Part shown: in pieces, positions 29,385-38,096 of the stretch | Layout of the letters: every line of letters starts with the position of its first letter | Numbering within the stretch: position 1 is the first letter of the stretch | From: CAWDCV01 sp963728125 | GTDB taxonomy: Bacteria > Actinomycetota > Actinomycetes > CAWDCV01 | Length of the DNA: 64,000 nt | Assembly (NCBI GenBank): GCA_963728125.1 | Contig: CAVSIZ010000019.1 | Coordinates: 310,001 to 374,000 of the forward strand | Direction: 5' to 3' | Notes under the pieces: generated by a model | The model's input: the letters and a program-made list of their open reading frames with translations, nothing else | Databases searched by the model: none | What the model was told of the DNA's origin: nothing | Program-made: the position numbers and the translations under genes

Positions 29385-30508
29385 GGCCCGATCGGCTCGA
29401 TCGCCGCGCGCTGAACCGGGCGACCCTGGCTCGGCAACTCCTGCTGGAGCGCGCCCGCATTTCAACGGTTGACGCGGTTGAGCATCTGGTTGGCGTGCAG
29501 TCGCAGGCACCGCTCGCGCACTACGTCGCGCTCTGGAGTCGAATCGACGCTTTCGATCCGGTAGCGGCGGGCGCCGCGCTCGAGCGCAAGGAGCTCGTTC
29601 GTACGCATGCAATGCGCGCCACCGTGCATCTGTTCTCCCGCCGCGATGCGCTACAGCTGCGCGCGCTCACTCGGCCGATGCTGGCGGCCCGCTTCGCTTC
29701 CTCGCCGTTCCCCAAGCTGCTTCCCGGCGTCGACTTGGCCGCGGTGTGCCGAGCTGCCCGCGGGATCACCACGCAGGCACCCGTCGGCCGCGTCGAGCTC
29801 GGCCGCCGCCTCAGTGAGCAGTTTCCGGGCGTCGATGACGCCGCGCTTGCGTACGCGGTCACCTACATGGAGCCGATGGTGCAGGTACCGCCGCGCGCGG
29901 TGTGGGGCAAGCGCGGTCCCGTGCGGTGGCAGACGTTTCCTGGCTGGCTTGGCGCCGAGGCCGACGAGCCAGCCAGTATCGACGAGGTCGTGATGCGTTA
30001 CCTGGGCGCGTTCGGCCCCGCGACGGTGGCAGACATGCGCATCTGGTCGGGGCTGCCGGCCCTGCGGGAGGTCGCCGACCGACTGCGACCGCAGCTCCGC
30101 CTCTTCGTCGACGACCGCGGCCGCGAGCTGCTCGACCTGCCGGACGCGCCGCGCCCAGATCCCGGTATCCCAGCACCCGTGCGGTTCCTGCCCGAGTACG
30201 ACAACGTGCTGCTTTCACACGACGACCGAACCCGAGTCATCCCGGATCGGCGTCCCGTACCGCTGCCACCGGGCGACGGTGCCCGGGTCGGCACCGTTCT
30301 CGTCGACGGCGACTTTCGCGCCACCTGGGAGCTCGCACGACGCGGCGATTCGGCGGTGCTCACCGCCCGGGCTACGCCCCCCCTGACGCGACGCGAGCAG
30401 GGTGATGTGCAGGACGAGGCGGGCCGGCTGCTGAAGTTCCTGGCGCCCGGCGCGGTACCCGACGTCGTCATCGATCATGAAGCGCGGCCTGGGGGCGGCC
30501 TAGCCTAG
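29381..30508 (+). CDS. winged-helix DNA-binding domain protein (AlkZ-like)
   Basis: 375 residues from the ATG at 29381. It has LVGVQSQAPLAHYVALWSRI near residue 35, then LVRTHAMRATVHLFSRRDAL (HTH_42-type), and a C-terminal FLPEYDNVLLSHDDRTRVI. This is the winged-helix family that includes the AlkZ/YcaQ DNA glycosylases for bulky and crosslinked lesions. The typical AlkZ QxQ catalytic motif is represented by VQSQ. A repair role is plausible but not certain, since many members are uncharacterised. Confidence 0.82.
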   Translation: MRPDRLDRRALNRATLARQLLLERARISTVDAVEHLVGVQSQAPLAHYVALWSRIDAFDPVAAGAALERKELVRTHAMRATVHLFSRRDALQLRALTRPMLAARFASSPFPKLLPGVDLAAVCRAARGITTQAPVGRVELGRRLSEQFPGVDDAALAYAVTYMEPMVQVPPRAVWGKRGPVRWQTFPGWLGAEADEPASIDEVVMRYLGAFGPATVADMRIWSGLPALREVADRLRPQLRLFVDDRGRELLDLPDAPRPDPGIPAPVRFLPEYDNVLLSHDDRTRVIPDRRPVPLPPGDGARVGTVLVDGDFRATWELARRGDSAVLTARATPPLTRREQGDVQDEAGRLLKFLAPGAVPDVVIDHEARPGGGLA

Positions 30509-30511
30509 GCT
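30506..30511 (+). promoter_or_regulatory. leaderless -10 motif TAGGCT for the flavoprotein
   Basis: TAGGCT, 7 nt, GTG 30519. A second TAGCCT overlaps at 30501-30506, forming the palindrome CCTAGCCTAGG-like stretch at the end of the preceding gene. Confidence 0.5.
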
Positions 30512-30518
30512 CGAGCTC

Positions 30519-31904
30519 GTGGCGGAGCGGCTGCTCGTGATCGGTGCGGACGCGGCGGGCATGACCGCCGCCTCTCAGGCACGCAAGCGCCGACGTGATC
30601 CCGATGACCTGTCGATCCTCGCATTCGATCGCGGTCGGTTCGCGTCGTACAGCGCGTGCGGGATCCCGTACTGGATTGCCGGTGATCTCGAGCACGGTGC
30701 CGACCAGCTGATCGCCCGAACGCCGGAGGAGCACCGCAAGAACGGCATCGACCTGCGGATGCGCACCGAGGTCGAGGGCATCGACCTCGACGCCGGCAAG
30801 GTGCACGTCCGCGATCTCGCGACGGGCAAGTCGGACATGCACCCGTACGACCAGCTCGTTCTCGCGATGGGCGCCGTTCCGATCGTGCCCGATCTGCCCG
30901 GCGTCGACGCCGACAACGTGTTCGGGGTGCAGACGCTCGACGACGGCGAGGCGGTGCTCAATGCCCTCGACCACGAGCCGAAGCCCAAGCGTGCCGTCGT
31001 CGTGGGCGCCGGCTACATCGGCGTCGAGATGGCCGAGGCGATGTTTCGGCATGGGCTCGACGTCACGGTCGTCGAGCAGATGGACGAGCCGATGTCGACC
31101 CTCGACCCGGACATGGGCCGGCTCGTGCATCACGCCATGGAGGGGCTCGGCATCGACCTGCGAACCGGCTCGGAGGTCGAGGGGATCGAGACCGACGACG
31201 ACGGCCACGTCCGCGCCGTCGCGGTTCGCGGCGGACAAGAGATCCCCGCCGACATCGTCGTCCTCGGCATCGGCGTCCGGCCCAATACCGACATCGCGAA
31301 GGAGGCCGGTCTCGCGCTCGGGATCAAGGACGCGATCCGTACCGACCTGCAGATGCGCTGTGACGGGCATGCCGAGGTGTGGGCCGGCGGCGATTGCGTG
31401 CAGGTCCTTGATCGCATCACCGGCACCCATCTGCACATCCCGCTTGGCACTCATGCCAACAAGCAGGGCAAGGTCATCGGTACGAACATTGGGGGCGGTT
31501 ACGCAACCTTCCCCGGCATCGTGCGAACCGCAGTGAGCAAGGTGTGCCACCTGGAAATCGCGCGCACCGGGCTGCTCGAGGCCGACGCGAAGAAGGCCGG
31601 GTACGAGTACGAAGCCGTCACCGTCAAGTCGACGACGAAGGCGGGCTACTTTCCCGGCACCAAGCCGATGACCGTCAAGATGCTGGCCGAGCGCCGCAGC
31701 GGACTCCTGCTCGGCGGCCAGATCGTCGGCAGCGAGGGCAGCGGCAAGCGCATCGACACCATCGCGGTCGCGCTGTGGAATCGCATGACCGTCGAGGAGC
31801 TGACCGCCGTCGACCTCTCGTACGCGCCGCCGTTCTCCCCCGTCTGGGACCCGGTGCTCATTGCGGCACGGAAGGCGGCAGAGGCCGTAGCGGGAGAGCC
31901 CTAG
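30519..31904 (+). CDS. FAD/NAD(P)-dependent CoA-disulfide reductase-like oxidoreductase
   Basis: 461 residues. FAD-binding LLVIGADAAGMTAASQA at the N-terminus, single redox cysteine in YSACGIPYWIAG (about residue 47), NAD(P)-binding VVVGAGYIGVEMAEAM, the second FAD motif VWAGGDCVQV, and a C-terminal dimerisation domain. The single-cysteine SxxCGIPY signature fits CoA-disulfide reductases, NADH oxidases and mycoredoxin-type relatives. The precise substrate is not shown by sequence. Upstream of fbaA with a 41-nt gap. Confidence 0.88.
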   Translation: MAERLLVIGADAAGMTAASQARKRRRDPDDLSILAFDRGRFASYSACGIPYWIAGDLEHGADQLIARTPEEHRKNGIDLRMRTEVEGIDLDAGKVHVRDLATGKSDMHPYDQLVLAMGAVPIVPDLPGVDADNVFGVQTLDDGEAVLNALDHEPKPKRAVVVGAGYIGVEMAEAMFRHGLDVTVVEQMDEPMSTLDPDMGRLVHHAMEGLGIDLRTGSEVEGIETDDDGHVRAVAVRGGQEIPADIVVLGIGVRPNTDIAKEAGLALGIKDAIRTDLQMRCDGHAEVWAGGDCVQVLDRITGTHLHIPLGTHANKQGKVIGTNIGGGYATFPGIVRTAVSKVCHLEIARTGLLEADAKKAGYEYEAVTVKSTTKAGYFPGTKPMTVKMLAERRSGLLLGGQIVGSEGSGKRIDTIAVALWNRMTVEELTAVDLSYAPPFSPVWDPVLIAARKAAEAVAGEP

Positions 31905-31945
31905 GATCGTCGCGATCGAGCCGTACGAGCCTGCGGGAGCTCACC

Positions 31946-32971
31946 ATGCCCATCGCCACGCCTGAGGTGTACGCCGAGATGCTCGACCGGGCAAAGGCGG
32001 GTGCCTTTGCCTATCCGGCGATCAACGTCACCTCGTCCCAGACATTGAACGCCGCACTCAAGGGCTTCGCCGACGCCGAATCGGACGGCATCGTGCAGAT
32101 CTCTACCGGCGGCGCGGAGTACCTGTCCGGGCAGGGCGTCAAGGACATGGTGACGGGTGCCGTGGCGCTCGCGGAGTTTGCGCATGTGGTCGCCGCGAAG
32201 TACTCGATCAGCGTCGCGCTACATACCGACCACTGTCCCAAGGACAAGCTCGACGGCTACATGCGGCCGCTGATCGCGGTGTCGCAGGAGCGTGTAGACC
32301 GCGGCCAGGAGCCGCTGTTCCAGTCGCACATGTGGGACGGCTCGGCGGTCGAGCTGCACGAGAACCTCGAGATTGCCCGCGAACTCCTGGCGGCGTGTGC
32401 CAAGGCGCGGCTGATCATGGAGATGGAGATCGGCGTCGTCGGCGGCGAGGAGGACGGCGTCGTCGGCGAAATCAACGAGAAGCTGTACTCGACGCCGGAG
32501 GACGCTCTCCTCGTTGCTGACACGCTCGGCACCGGAGAAAACGGCCGCTACATCCTCGCGGCGACGTTCGGCAATGTGCACGGCGTCTACAAGCCAGGCC
32601 ACGTGAAGCTGCGCCCGTCGGTGCTGAAGCAGATTCAGGACGTCGTCGGCGAGAAGGTCGGCAAGGACAAGCCGTTCGATCTCGTCTTCCACGGCGGCAG
32701 CGGCTCGGCGTTGGAGGAGATCCGAGAGACCCTCGACTACGGCGTCGTCAAGATGAACATCGACACCGACACGCAGTACGCCTTTACCCGGCCGACGGCG
32801 GGGCACATGTTCACCAACTACGACGGCGTGCTCAAGGTCGACGGCGACGTCGGCAACAAGAAGGCGTACGACCCGCGGACGTACGGCAAGGCGTCCGAGG
32901 CCGGCATGTCGGCGCGGGTGGTCGAGGGCTGCGAGGACCTGCGTTCGACAGGAACGACCCTCGCGAAGTAG
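31946..32971 (+). CDS. fbaA: class II fructose-bisphosphate aldolase
   Basis: 341 residues. AYPAINVTSSQTLNAALKGF at the N-terminus, zinc-ligand segment VALHTDHCPKD, EMEIGVVGGEEDG with the catalytic Glu region, and LVFHGGSGSALEEI plus VVKMNIDTDTQYAF. It cleaves or makes fructose 1,6-bisphosphate in glycolysis/gluconeogenesis using zinc. ATG 31946 has GGGAG upstream. A TAGGAT at 31902-31907, overlapping the previous stop, is a plausible -10, giving a ~30-nt leader. Matches M. tuberculosis Rv0363c in family and general neighbourhood. Confidence 0.97.
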   Translation: MPIATPEVYAEMLDRAKAGAFAYPAINVTSSQTLNAALKGFADAESDGIVQISTGGAEYLSGQGVKDMVTGAVALAEFAHVVAAKYSISVALHTDHCPKDKLDGYMRPLIAVSQERVDRGQEPLFQSHMWDGSAVELHENLEIARELLAACAKARLIMEMEIGVVGGEEDGVVGEINEKLYSTPEDALLVADTLGTGENGRYILAATFGNVHGVYKPGHVKLRPSVLKQIQDVVGEKVGKDKPFDLVFHGGSGSALEEIRETLDYGVVKMNIDTDTQYAFTRPTAGHMFTNYDGVLKVDGDVGNKKAYDPRTYGKASEAGMSARVVEGCEDLRSTGTTLAK

Positions 32972-33000
32972 CGAGCCCTCGCGAAGCAGTGCCCTCTCGC
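32957..33000. repeat. short tandem repeats over the fbaA stop codon
   Basis: Three closely spaced units share a CCCTCGCGAA core (the third reads CCCTCTCGCGAA), beginning in the last fbaA codons and running into dispersed palindrome copy 3. Confidence 0.55.
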
Positions 33001-33058
33001 GAACTGGTTCCTCCCGCGCGCCCGTTGTCGGCGAGTCGCGTACCCAAGGAACCAGCTA
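33001..33058. repeat. dispersed palindromic element, copy 3
   Basis: GAACTGGTTCCTCCCGCGCG on the left and GCGTACCCAAGGAACCAGCT on the right. AACTGGTTCCT pairs with AGGAACCAG-type sequence. Located between fbaA and the converging small lipoprotein gene. Confidence 0.75.
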
Positions 33059-33099
33059 ACGCAGGCCTCATGCCGCCTGGCATCGAGGGTTGGGGCGGC

Positions 33100-33498
33100 C
33101 TAGGGCCAGGCGCTGGTGGCGGTGGCCCGAGCGGCAACCACCCGCTGGCAGCCGACGCGAGCCTGCTCTTCCAGCCACGCCGGCGACACGCTCGGCTGCT
33201 GCCGTGCGGTCGCGACCAGGGCGAGCAGCTCTTCGTAGGACGTGCTCGTCAGGCCCATGTGCTGGTAGTCGCCGCCCTGATCCGGTGCACCCCGCAGGAT
33301 CTCGCCGGCCCAGTAGGTCAGCTGCGTCGTGCACGCGGTGAGTGGATCGGCGAGCGTCGGTGACGCGCTCGGGGTTGCCGACGCCTCGACACCCGCTGTC
33401 TCACCGTCGGCGTACGTCGACGGCATACCCGAACCGCACCCGGCCAGCGCGAAGCCGGCGACGAGGCCGGTGACAAGGACAGTAAGCGCACGCTTCAG
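33100..33498 (-). CDS. small putative lipoprotein
   Basis: The frame encodes a hydrophobic segment and lipobox (LTVLVTGLVAGFALAGC), then a Thr/Ser/Ala-rich linker (GVEASATPSASPTLADP) and a ~75-residue cysteine-containing domain (ACTTQLTYWAGEIL ... VGCQRVVAA). No ATG, GTG or TTG is in frame before the signal; the only candidate is CTG 33498, which overlaps the upstream stop as CTGA and has GAGGGAG before it. Either a rare CTG start or a small indel hides the true start. Function unknown. Probably co-transcribed with the metallo-hydrolase gene. Confidence 0.6.
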   Translation of the reverse strand: MKRALTVLVTGLVAGFALAGCGSGMPSTYADGETAGVEASATPSASPTLADPLTACTTQLTYWAGEILRGAPDQGGDYQHMGLTSTSYEELLALVATARQQPSVSPAWLEEQARVGCQRVVAARATATSAWP

Positions 33499-34325
33499 TG
33501 GACCGCTCCCTCCAGCTGGAGCAGAGCGCGCTCGAGCGCTACCTGCGCGAATTCCGGCGGGAACGGAGCCGCAGCAAGCGCATCGGCCATCGACCCGACG
33601 CCATCGCGTATCCCGCGCGCCAGCGATGCGAGCACCGCGATCTCGTCTCGCTGCCCTCGCACGAAGGCGGCGTCGACGACTGCGCCGTGCCCCGGGACGA
33701 CCGGACCGGTCACCATGCCGAGCACGCCGTCCAACGTGGCGGGCCAGTCCAGCGGGTAGCCGTCGTGGAACTGCGGTGGCGCACCCTCCTCAACCAGGTC
33801 GCCGGCGAACAGCACGCCAGCGCCCGGCACCGCGACGACGACATCGCCGTCGGTGTGTCCCAGCCCGTGATACGCCAGCACCACTGTTCGGTCGCCGACA
33901 TCCAGCGTGACGGTGTCGTCGAACACCTGGTCGGGCGGGGAGATCTCCACTGCCTCGATGAAGCCCGCAAACTCCTGCCACAGCGGATCCGAGTCCGCAC
34001 GCGCGTTCGCCGCGATCCGGGTCCGGTCGGCGGGTCCTCGTTCACTCGCCAGCCGATCAGCGCACTGGCGATGGCCCCAGATCGGGGCGGGACGGAAGGT
34101 GGCATTGCCGAACGCATGGTCGTAGTGCGCATGGGTGTTGACGACAGTCCACGGATACGGCGTCAGGTGTCGGATCGCCTCGATGAGGTTGCGCGCCTCG
34201 GCGTCGTGGCTACGGGTGTCGACGACGAGACAGGCACCGTCGCCGACGATCAGTCCGCAGTTCAGGTCCATCGACAGGTGCCGCCGCACGTACACCTGAT
34301 CGCCCACTTCGTGCCACTCCGACAT
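33495..34325 (-). CDS. metallo-beta-lactamase-fold hydrolase
   Basis: 276 residues. The zinc motif THAHYDHAFGN, the downstream HTDGDVVVAVPGAGVLFAGDL and GPVVPGHGAVVD place it in the MBL superfamily, subgroup like glyoxalase II/quinoprotein-relay-associated hydrolases. The substrate is unknown. Leaderless-type TATCGT lies 6 nt before the ATG. Overlaps the downstream lipoprotein start region by 4 nt. Confidence 0.88.
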   Translation of the reverse strand: MSEWHEVGDQVYVRRHLSMDLNCGLIVGDGACLVVDTRSHDAEARNLIEAIRHLTPYPWTVVNTHAHYDHAFGNATFRPAPIWGHRQCADRLASERGPADRTRIAANARADSDPLWQEFAGFIEAVEISPPDQVFDDTVTLDVGDRTVVLAYHGLGHTDGDVVVAVPGAGVLFAGDLVEEGAPPQFHDGYPLDWPATLDGVLGMVTGPVVPGHGAVVDAAFVRGQRDEIAVLASLARGIRDGVGSMADALAAAPFPPEFAQVALERALLQLEGAVH

Positions 34326-34331
34326 ACGGGC

Positions 34332-34337
34332 ACGATA
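34332..34337 (-). promoter_or_regulatory. leaderless -10 motif TATCGT for the metallo-hydrolase
   Basis: On the minus strand TATCGT is 6 nt before the ATG at 34325. It lies in a 20-bp gap shared with the divergent sigma-like gene. Confidence 0.5.
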
Positions 34338-34345
34338 GGCCTGTC

Positions 34346-35590
34346 ATGCGGCCGGAGGATGAGCGCACGTACGCCGACTACGTCGGTGCGCGGACGGGCG
34401 CGCTGCTGCGGTACGCCTATCTCCTGACAGGCGATCCAGACGCCGCCCGCAACGCCGTGCTGCGTGCCCTGACGGCTGCGCATGCCGATTGGCATCGAGC
34501 TGAGCGCGACGGCCCAGACGCGTACGTGAAGATGCGGATCCTTCGCGATCAGCTGGGCCTCCGTCGGCGCCTCGCGCGTCGTCGACTGATGCCCGCGGAG
34601 CACGAGGACGACGCGGCGTGGTCAGGCCTCGCGGCGCTGCCACCGCGGTCACGAGCAATCCTTGTATTGCGATACGGCGAGCAGCTCACCGATGGGGAGA
34701 TCGCGCAAGCCCTCGCGATGACGCCCGCCGCGGTTCGGGCGCAATCCGCGAAGGCAATGGCAACGCTAGGCCCGCTCGACGGGCAGCTGCGGAAGGCGCT
34801 CGCCGATCCGAGCCGAACTGTGCCGTCTCCTCCCGACCCGGTGGCATGGGTTCGAGCCGAGATTCGTCGCCGTCGCCGGGGGACGCGGGTTGCCGCTGGT
34901 GTTGCCGTCCTCGCCGTGGCTGGCGTCGCGATGGCCTACGTCCTCAGCAGCCGCGCGCCGGCGGCTGAGCCCGCCCCTGCTCCGCCCAGCCCGCCGCCCG
35001 CCGACTCCGGACTGCTGTCCTGGACGCCACGGGTCGACGTCGGCACCGACACAGAGTTCGTCCCGGCCGCCATCGGCATATGGCAGTCGGCACCCGACGG
35101 CCCGGTGGACGAGGTGTACGTGGTCTGGGCGGGCGTGATCGGCGACGGTCGGGTTGCGGTCCTCCAGGGTGTCCAGGCCGACGGCACTCGCGCGGTGGCG
35201 CAGGTCAGCGATCGGGGACAGCCGGCCACGATCGTCCTCGACCGGGTGGACTCGTTGCCGGGGCAGCCCGACGACGTCGGCGGGCTCGTCGTGTCGTACG
35301 ACGGGAACACCGGCCTCACCAACCTGACCCCGGGGCGAGGCGCCCAGTTGCTGTCGCTCGTCCTGGAACCGGACCTCGCGGACGACGCCATCGCCGTGCA
35401 AACCGAACGGCGCCGACTGGAGCTGCGCGACGATGGCGTCACGCGCGCGTGGCTGCAACTCGACAGCCGCGCCGACGACGGGCGCGTCACCGTCGCGGTA
35501 ACCCTGCGCGGTGGCGACCAGCAGGAGCTCAGCGTTCCGGTGGCGCCGCCTGGGCTCGTCGTTATGCGCGCGGCAGACTTGCCATCGTGA
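34346..35590 (+). CDS. sigma-70-like (SigE-family) factor fused to a transmembrane helix and external domain
   Basis: 414 residues. Residues 8-75 resemble sigma region 2 of actinobacterial SigE-family ECF factors (YADYVGARTGALLRYAYLLT). Residues 97-145 resemble region 4 (LPPRSRAILVLRYGEQLTDG then EIAQALAMTPAAVRAQSAKA). A basic stretch RRRRRGT, a transmembrane helix at about 182-200, a proline-rich linker and a ~190-residue beta-rich extracytoplasmic domain follow. A sigma factor that is part of a membrane protein could sense the outside directly or be released by proteolysis; neither is shown. Region 2 lacks a clearly conserved -10 recognition segment, so it may bind DNA differently or be inactive. 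Overlaps DUF3151 by 4 nt. Confidence 0.75.
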   Translation: MRPEDERTYADYVGARTGALLRYAYLLTGDPDAARNAVLRALTAAHADWHRAERDGPDAYVKMRILRDQLGLRRRLARRRLMPAEHEDDAAWSGLAALPPRSRAILVLRYGEQLTDGEIAQALAMTPAAVRAQSAKAMATLGPLDGQLRKALADPSRTVPSPPDPVAWVRAEIRRRRRGTRVAAGVAVLAVAGVAMAYVLSSRAPAAEPAPAPPSPPPADSGLLSWTPRVDVGTDTEFVPAAIGIWQSAPDGPVDEVYVVWAGVIGDGRVAVLQGVQADGTRAVAQVSDRGQPATIVLDRVDSLPGQPDDVGGLVVSYDGNTGLTNLTPGRGAQLLSLVLEPDLADDAIAVQTERRRLELRDDGVTRAWLQLDSRADDGRVTVAVTLRGGDQQELSVPVAPPGLVVMRAADLPS

Positions 35591-36027
35591 CAGCACCCGA
35601 CACCCACCGAGACCTGCTCGGCGGACCGCCGCCGACCCTGTTGCCCGACGACGCCGAGGCACGCGAACTGATGGAGAACGGGGCCGACGCGTCGTCGGTC
35701 GCCGCGGCGCACCCCACGTATGCCGCTGCGTGGGCCGCCCTCGCCGACGAGGCATACGCCCGTGGCGCGGTGGTCGAGTCGTACGCGTACGCGCGCACCG
35801 GATATCACCGCTCACTCGACCAGCTGCGCCGCGCCGGATGGCGGGGATCCGGACCGGTGCCCTGGGAGCACGAACCGAATCGCGGGTTCCTGCGCTCGCT
35901 CCATGCTCTGGGTCGGGCGGCGGGTGCCATCGGGGAGGACGAGGAGGCGGAGCGCTGCGCGACGTTCTTGCGAGACAGCAGTCCTCGTGCAGTCACCGAG
36001 GTTGCGTCCGCCCAGCGCGGAAGCTGA
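35587..36027 (+). CDS. DUF3151 protein
   Basis: 146 residues with HRDLLGGPPPTLLPDDAEAR, then ADASSVAAAHPTYAAAWAAL and GYHRSLDQLRRAGWRGSGPV. The pattern PWEHEPNRGFLRSLHALGRA is diagnostic for DUF3151, found in most actinobacteria (M. tuberculosis Rv0360c). It looks TPR-like and soluble. Function unknown. GTG start overlaps the sigma-like gene stop. Confidence 0.9.
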   Translation: MTAPDTHRDLLGGPPPTLLPDDAEARELMENGADASSVAAAHPTYAAAWAALADEAYARGAVVESYAYARTGYHRSLDQLRRAGWRGSGPVPWEHEPNRGFLRSLHALGRAAGAIGEDEEAERCATFLRDSSPRAVTEVASAQRGS

Positions 36028-36028
36028 A

Positions 36029-36053
36029 CGGAGCCCTCCCCTGCGGGGCTCCG
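36029..36053 (+). terminator. hairpin after DUF3151
   Basis: CGGAGCCC pairs perfectly with GGGCTCCG across a 9-nt loop, 2 nt after the stop. There is no T run, as is common in high-GC terminators. Confidence 0.55.
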
Positions 36054-36156
36054 GCCGCTTCCACCAGGGCGACAGACGCTTACTCCGCGTAACGCTATCG
36101 GACAGCAGGCCTCGGAGTCGACGCGTTAGCAGGCGAGTCGAGGGGAGAGGGGGGTC

Positions 36157-37155
36157 ATGAGGTTCGTCGTGGCCCCTGCCGAGGAGTCACCGCTAGTGAT
36201 CATCGTCGGTGCGGGCATCGCCGGTGTGGCCGCGGCCCGCGAGGTCGATGCCGCGGGACTGCCGGTCCAGGTGTACGACCGCGGGCATCGCATCGGCGGT
36301 CGGATGGGTGTCCGCACCGTGGCGGGACGGCCCATCGACGTCGGGGCGGCCTACTTCACCGCCTCGGATCCGGCCTTCCGTGCGGTGGTCGATCGCTGGG
36401 AGTCCGCCGGACTTGCCCGGTCATGGACGGACACGTTCGCCATTGCGGCGGGGAACCGGCTGGAAAGCACGACGAGCGGTCCGATGCGCTTTGCCACCGC
36501 ATACGGGTTGCGCAGCCTTGTCGAGGAGCTCGCCGGCGACCTGATGATCCGCCATCCGCTCGATGTGGCCGAGGTCGCTGGCGGTCCGCGCGTTGACGGC
36601 GTCGCAGCCGAGGCGGTTGTCCTCGCCATGCCGGACCCGCAGGCTCTCGATCTGCTTGCGGATGTTTTCCAAGCCGAGCGTGCCATCGTCGCCGACCGCG
36701 ACTGGAGGCCGGTGCTCGCGCTGTACGCGCGCTGGGAGCAGCGGCTGTGGCCAGCCCTCGATGGCGTCTTCGTCAACGACAACGACGTGTTGGCCCTGGT
36801 CGTCGACGACGGGCGGCGCCGTGGCGACGACGTTCCTGTGTTGGTAGCCCACTCCACGGGACCGTTCGCGGCGCGCTATCTCGACGATCCCCCGTCCGCT
36901 GCGGCGCCCATGCTGCGCTCGATGTGCGAGCTACTCGAGATCCCGGTCGACCCGGAGTGGGCGTACGTCAAACGCTGGTCACTTGCCGCGCCTGAAGCGC
37001 CGCACCCCGAGGCGTACCACCTCGGTGAGTCCGGCATTGGTCTGTGCGGAGACGGCTGGGTCGGCACCGGCGAATCGTCCCGGCCTCGCGTCGAAGCCGC
37101 CTTTCTGTCCGGGCGGGCGGTCGGTCACGCGCTCGTCGAGCGGCTCTCGTCCTGA
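36157..37155 (+). CDS. FAD-dependent amine oxidase/renalase-like protein
   Basis: 332 residues. FAD-binding VIIVGAGIAGVAAAREVDAA, the second motif GHRIGGRMGVRTVAGRPIDV and DVGAAYFTASDPAF are typical of renalase-type NAD(P)/FAD oxidoreductases. The C-terminal GIGLCGDGWVGTGESSRPRV is the terminal FAD contact. ATG 36157 has GAGGGGAGAGGGGG upstream; GTG 36196 is a shorter alternative. Its substrate is unknown. It converges on, and overlaps by 31 nt, the lipid kinase gene. Confidence 0.85.
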   Translation: MRFVVAPAEESPLVIIVGAGIAGVAAAREVDAAGLPVQVYDRGHRIGGRMGVRTVAGRPIDVGAAYFTASDPAFRAVVDRWESAGLARSWTDTFAIAAGNRLESTTSGPMRFATAYGLRSLVEELAGDLMIRHPLDVAEVAGGPRVDGVAAEAVVLAMPDPQALDLLADVFQAERAIVADRDWRPVLALYARWEQRLWPALDGVFVNDNDVLALVVDDGRRRGDDVPVLVAHSTGPFAARYLDDPPSAAAPMLRSMCELLEIPVDPEWAYVKRWSLAAPEAPHPEAYHLGESGIGLCGDGWVGTGESSRPRVEAAFLSGRAVGHALVERLSS

Positions 37156-38046
37156 GCGCTGTTCGGAACGAGGAGGTGCCACGCCCGGCGCTGCACGACC
37201 CAGGTGCGGCGGCGAATCGGCGCACCCAGCTCACCGTCGGCGTTCCACGGGAACGGTTGGCCCGAGATCGTCACCGTGTTGGCGAGCGTCGCGTGGACAT
37301 CGTCGCGCTGCACGTGGTCGCCGCGGCGCAGGTGCAGCGCGTACCCGAGTCGGGCGACCGGCCCGACGGCGTAGGAGATGACGACGTCGACCAGCCCATC
37401 GTCCGGCTCGGCGTCGGGTGCGAGCTGCGCACCCCCGCCGATCGACGTCCCGAGGGCGAGGCCAACCATGAGGATCGGGCTGTCGACGTCGGACACGAGC
37501 TCGCTGGTCGATCTCGATCCGCAGCCGCCAGCCGGGCGATCGGGCACCCGCGATCACGGATCCGACGGGGTACGCCGCCATGCCGATGCGCGGCTTCCAC
37601 TTCTGCGCGGCCCGACCGGCCTGCGCGCCGATCCCCACGTGCACGGCGTTGACGACAATGCCGCCCTCGTCGTCGATGAGCAGCTCGCGTGGACGGGCTG
37701 TTCCGTCGACGGCGACGCGTGCGGCCGCCACCGGGTCGAGTGGGATCTCAGCCGACCGGGCCAGATCGTTGCCCGTGCCGAGGGGGATCACGCCGATCGG
37801 CCCAGCCTCATGGAGCGCACCGTGGCGTCGCAGGGCGGCCACGACGGTGTGCAGCGACCCGTCGCCGCCGCAGACGACGACGCGCCGGTCGCCACGCCGG
37901 CTGAGTGCATCCGCCGTCTCGGCGGCGCTGTCGGTGGCGCAGACCTGGAGGTCGCCCGCCTCGCGAAGGACGGCAAGCGCGTCGTCGAGGCCGGTGCCGC
38001 TGCCCTGTCCAGCGGCAGCGTTCGTCACGGCCAGGAACCCTGTCAC
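37125..38046 (-). CDS. diacylglycerol kinase-like lipid kinase, one frameshift
   Basis: The N-terminal catalytic part has VVVCGGDGSLHTVVAALRRH and IGVIPLGTGNDLARS, the DAGK/YegS signature. The C-terminal part (SPILMVGLALGTSIGGGAQL, DAEPDDGLVDVVISYAVG and WNADGELG) is in another frame. Removing one C near 37508 joins them into ~306 residues. Such kinases phosphorylate diacylglycerol, ceramide or related lipids at the membrane. Probably intact in the organism. The start ATG is 50 nt from the divergent purA start. Confidence 0.85.
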
Positions 38047-38082
38047 AGCACCATGATGGCGACTGCTGACGAGCGGCGGGCG

Positions 38083-38088
38083 TAGGGT
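38083..38088 (+). promoter_or_regulatory. leaderless -10 motif TAGGGT for purA
   Basis: TAGGGT, 8 nt, ATG 38097. No purine-dependent palindrome was recognised. Confidence 0.5.
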
Positions 38089-38096
38089 TCGGGACC

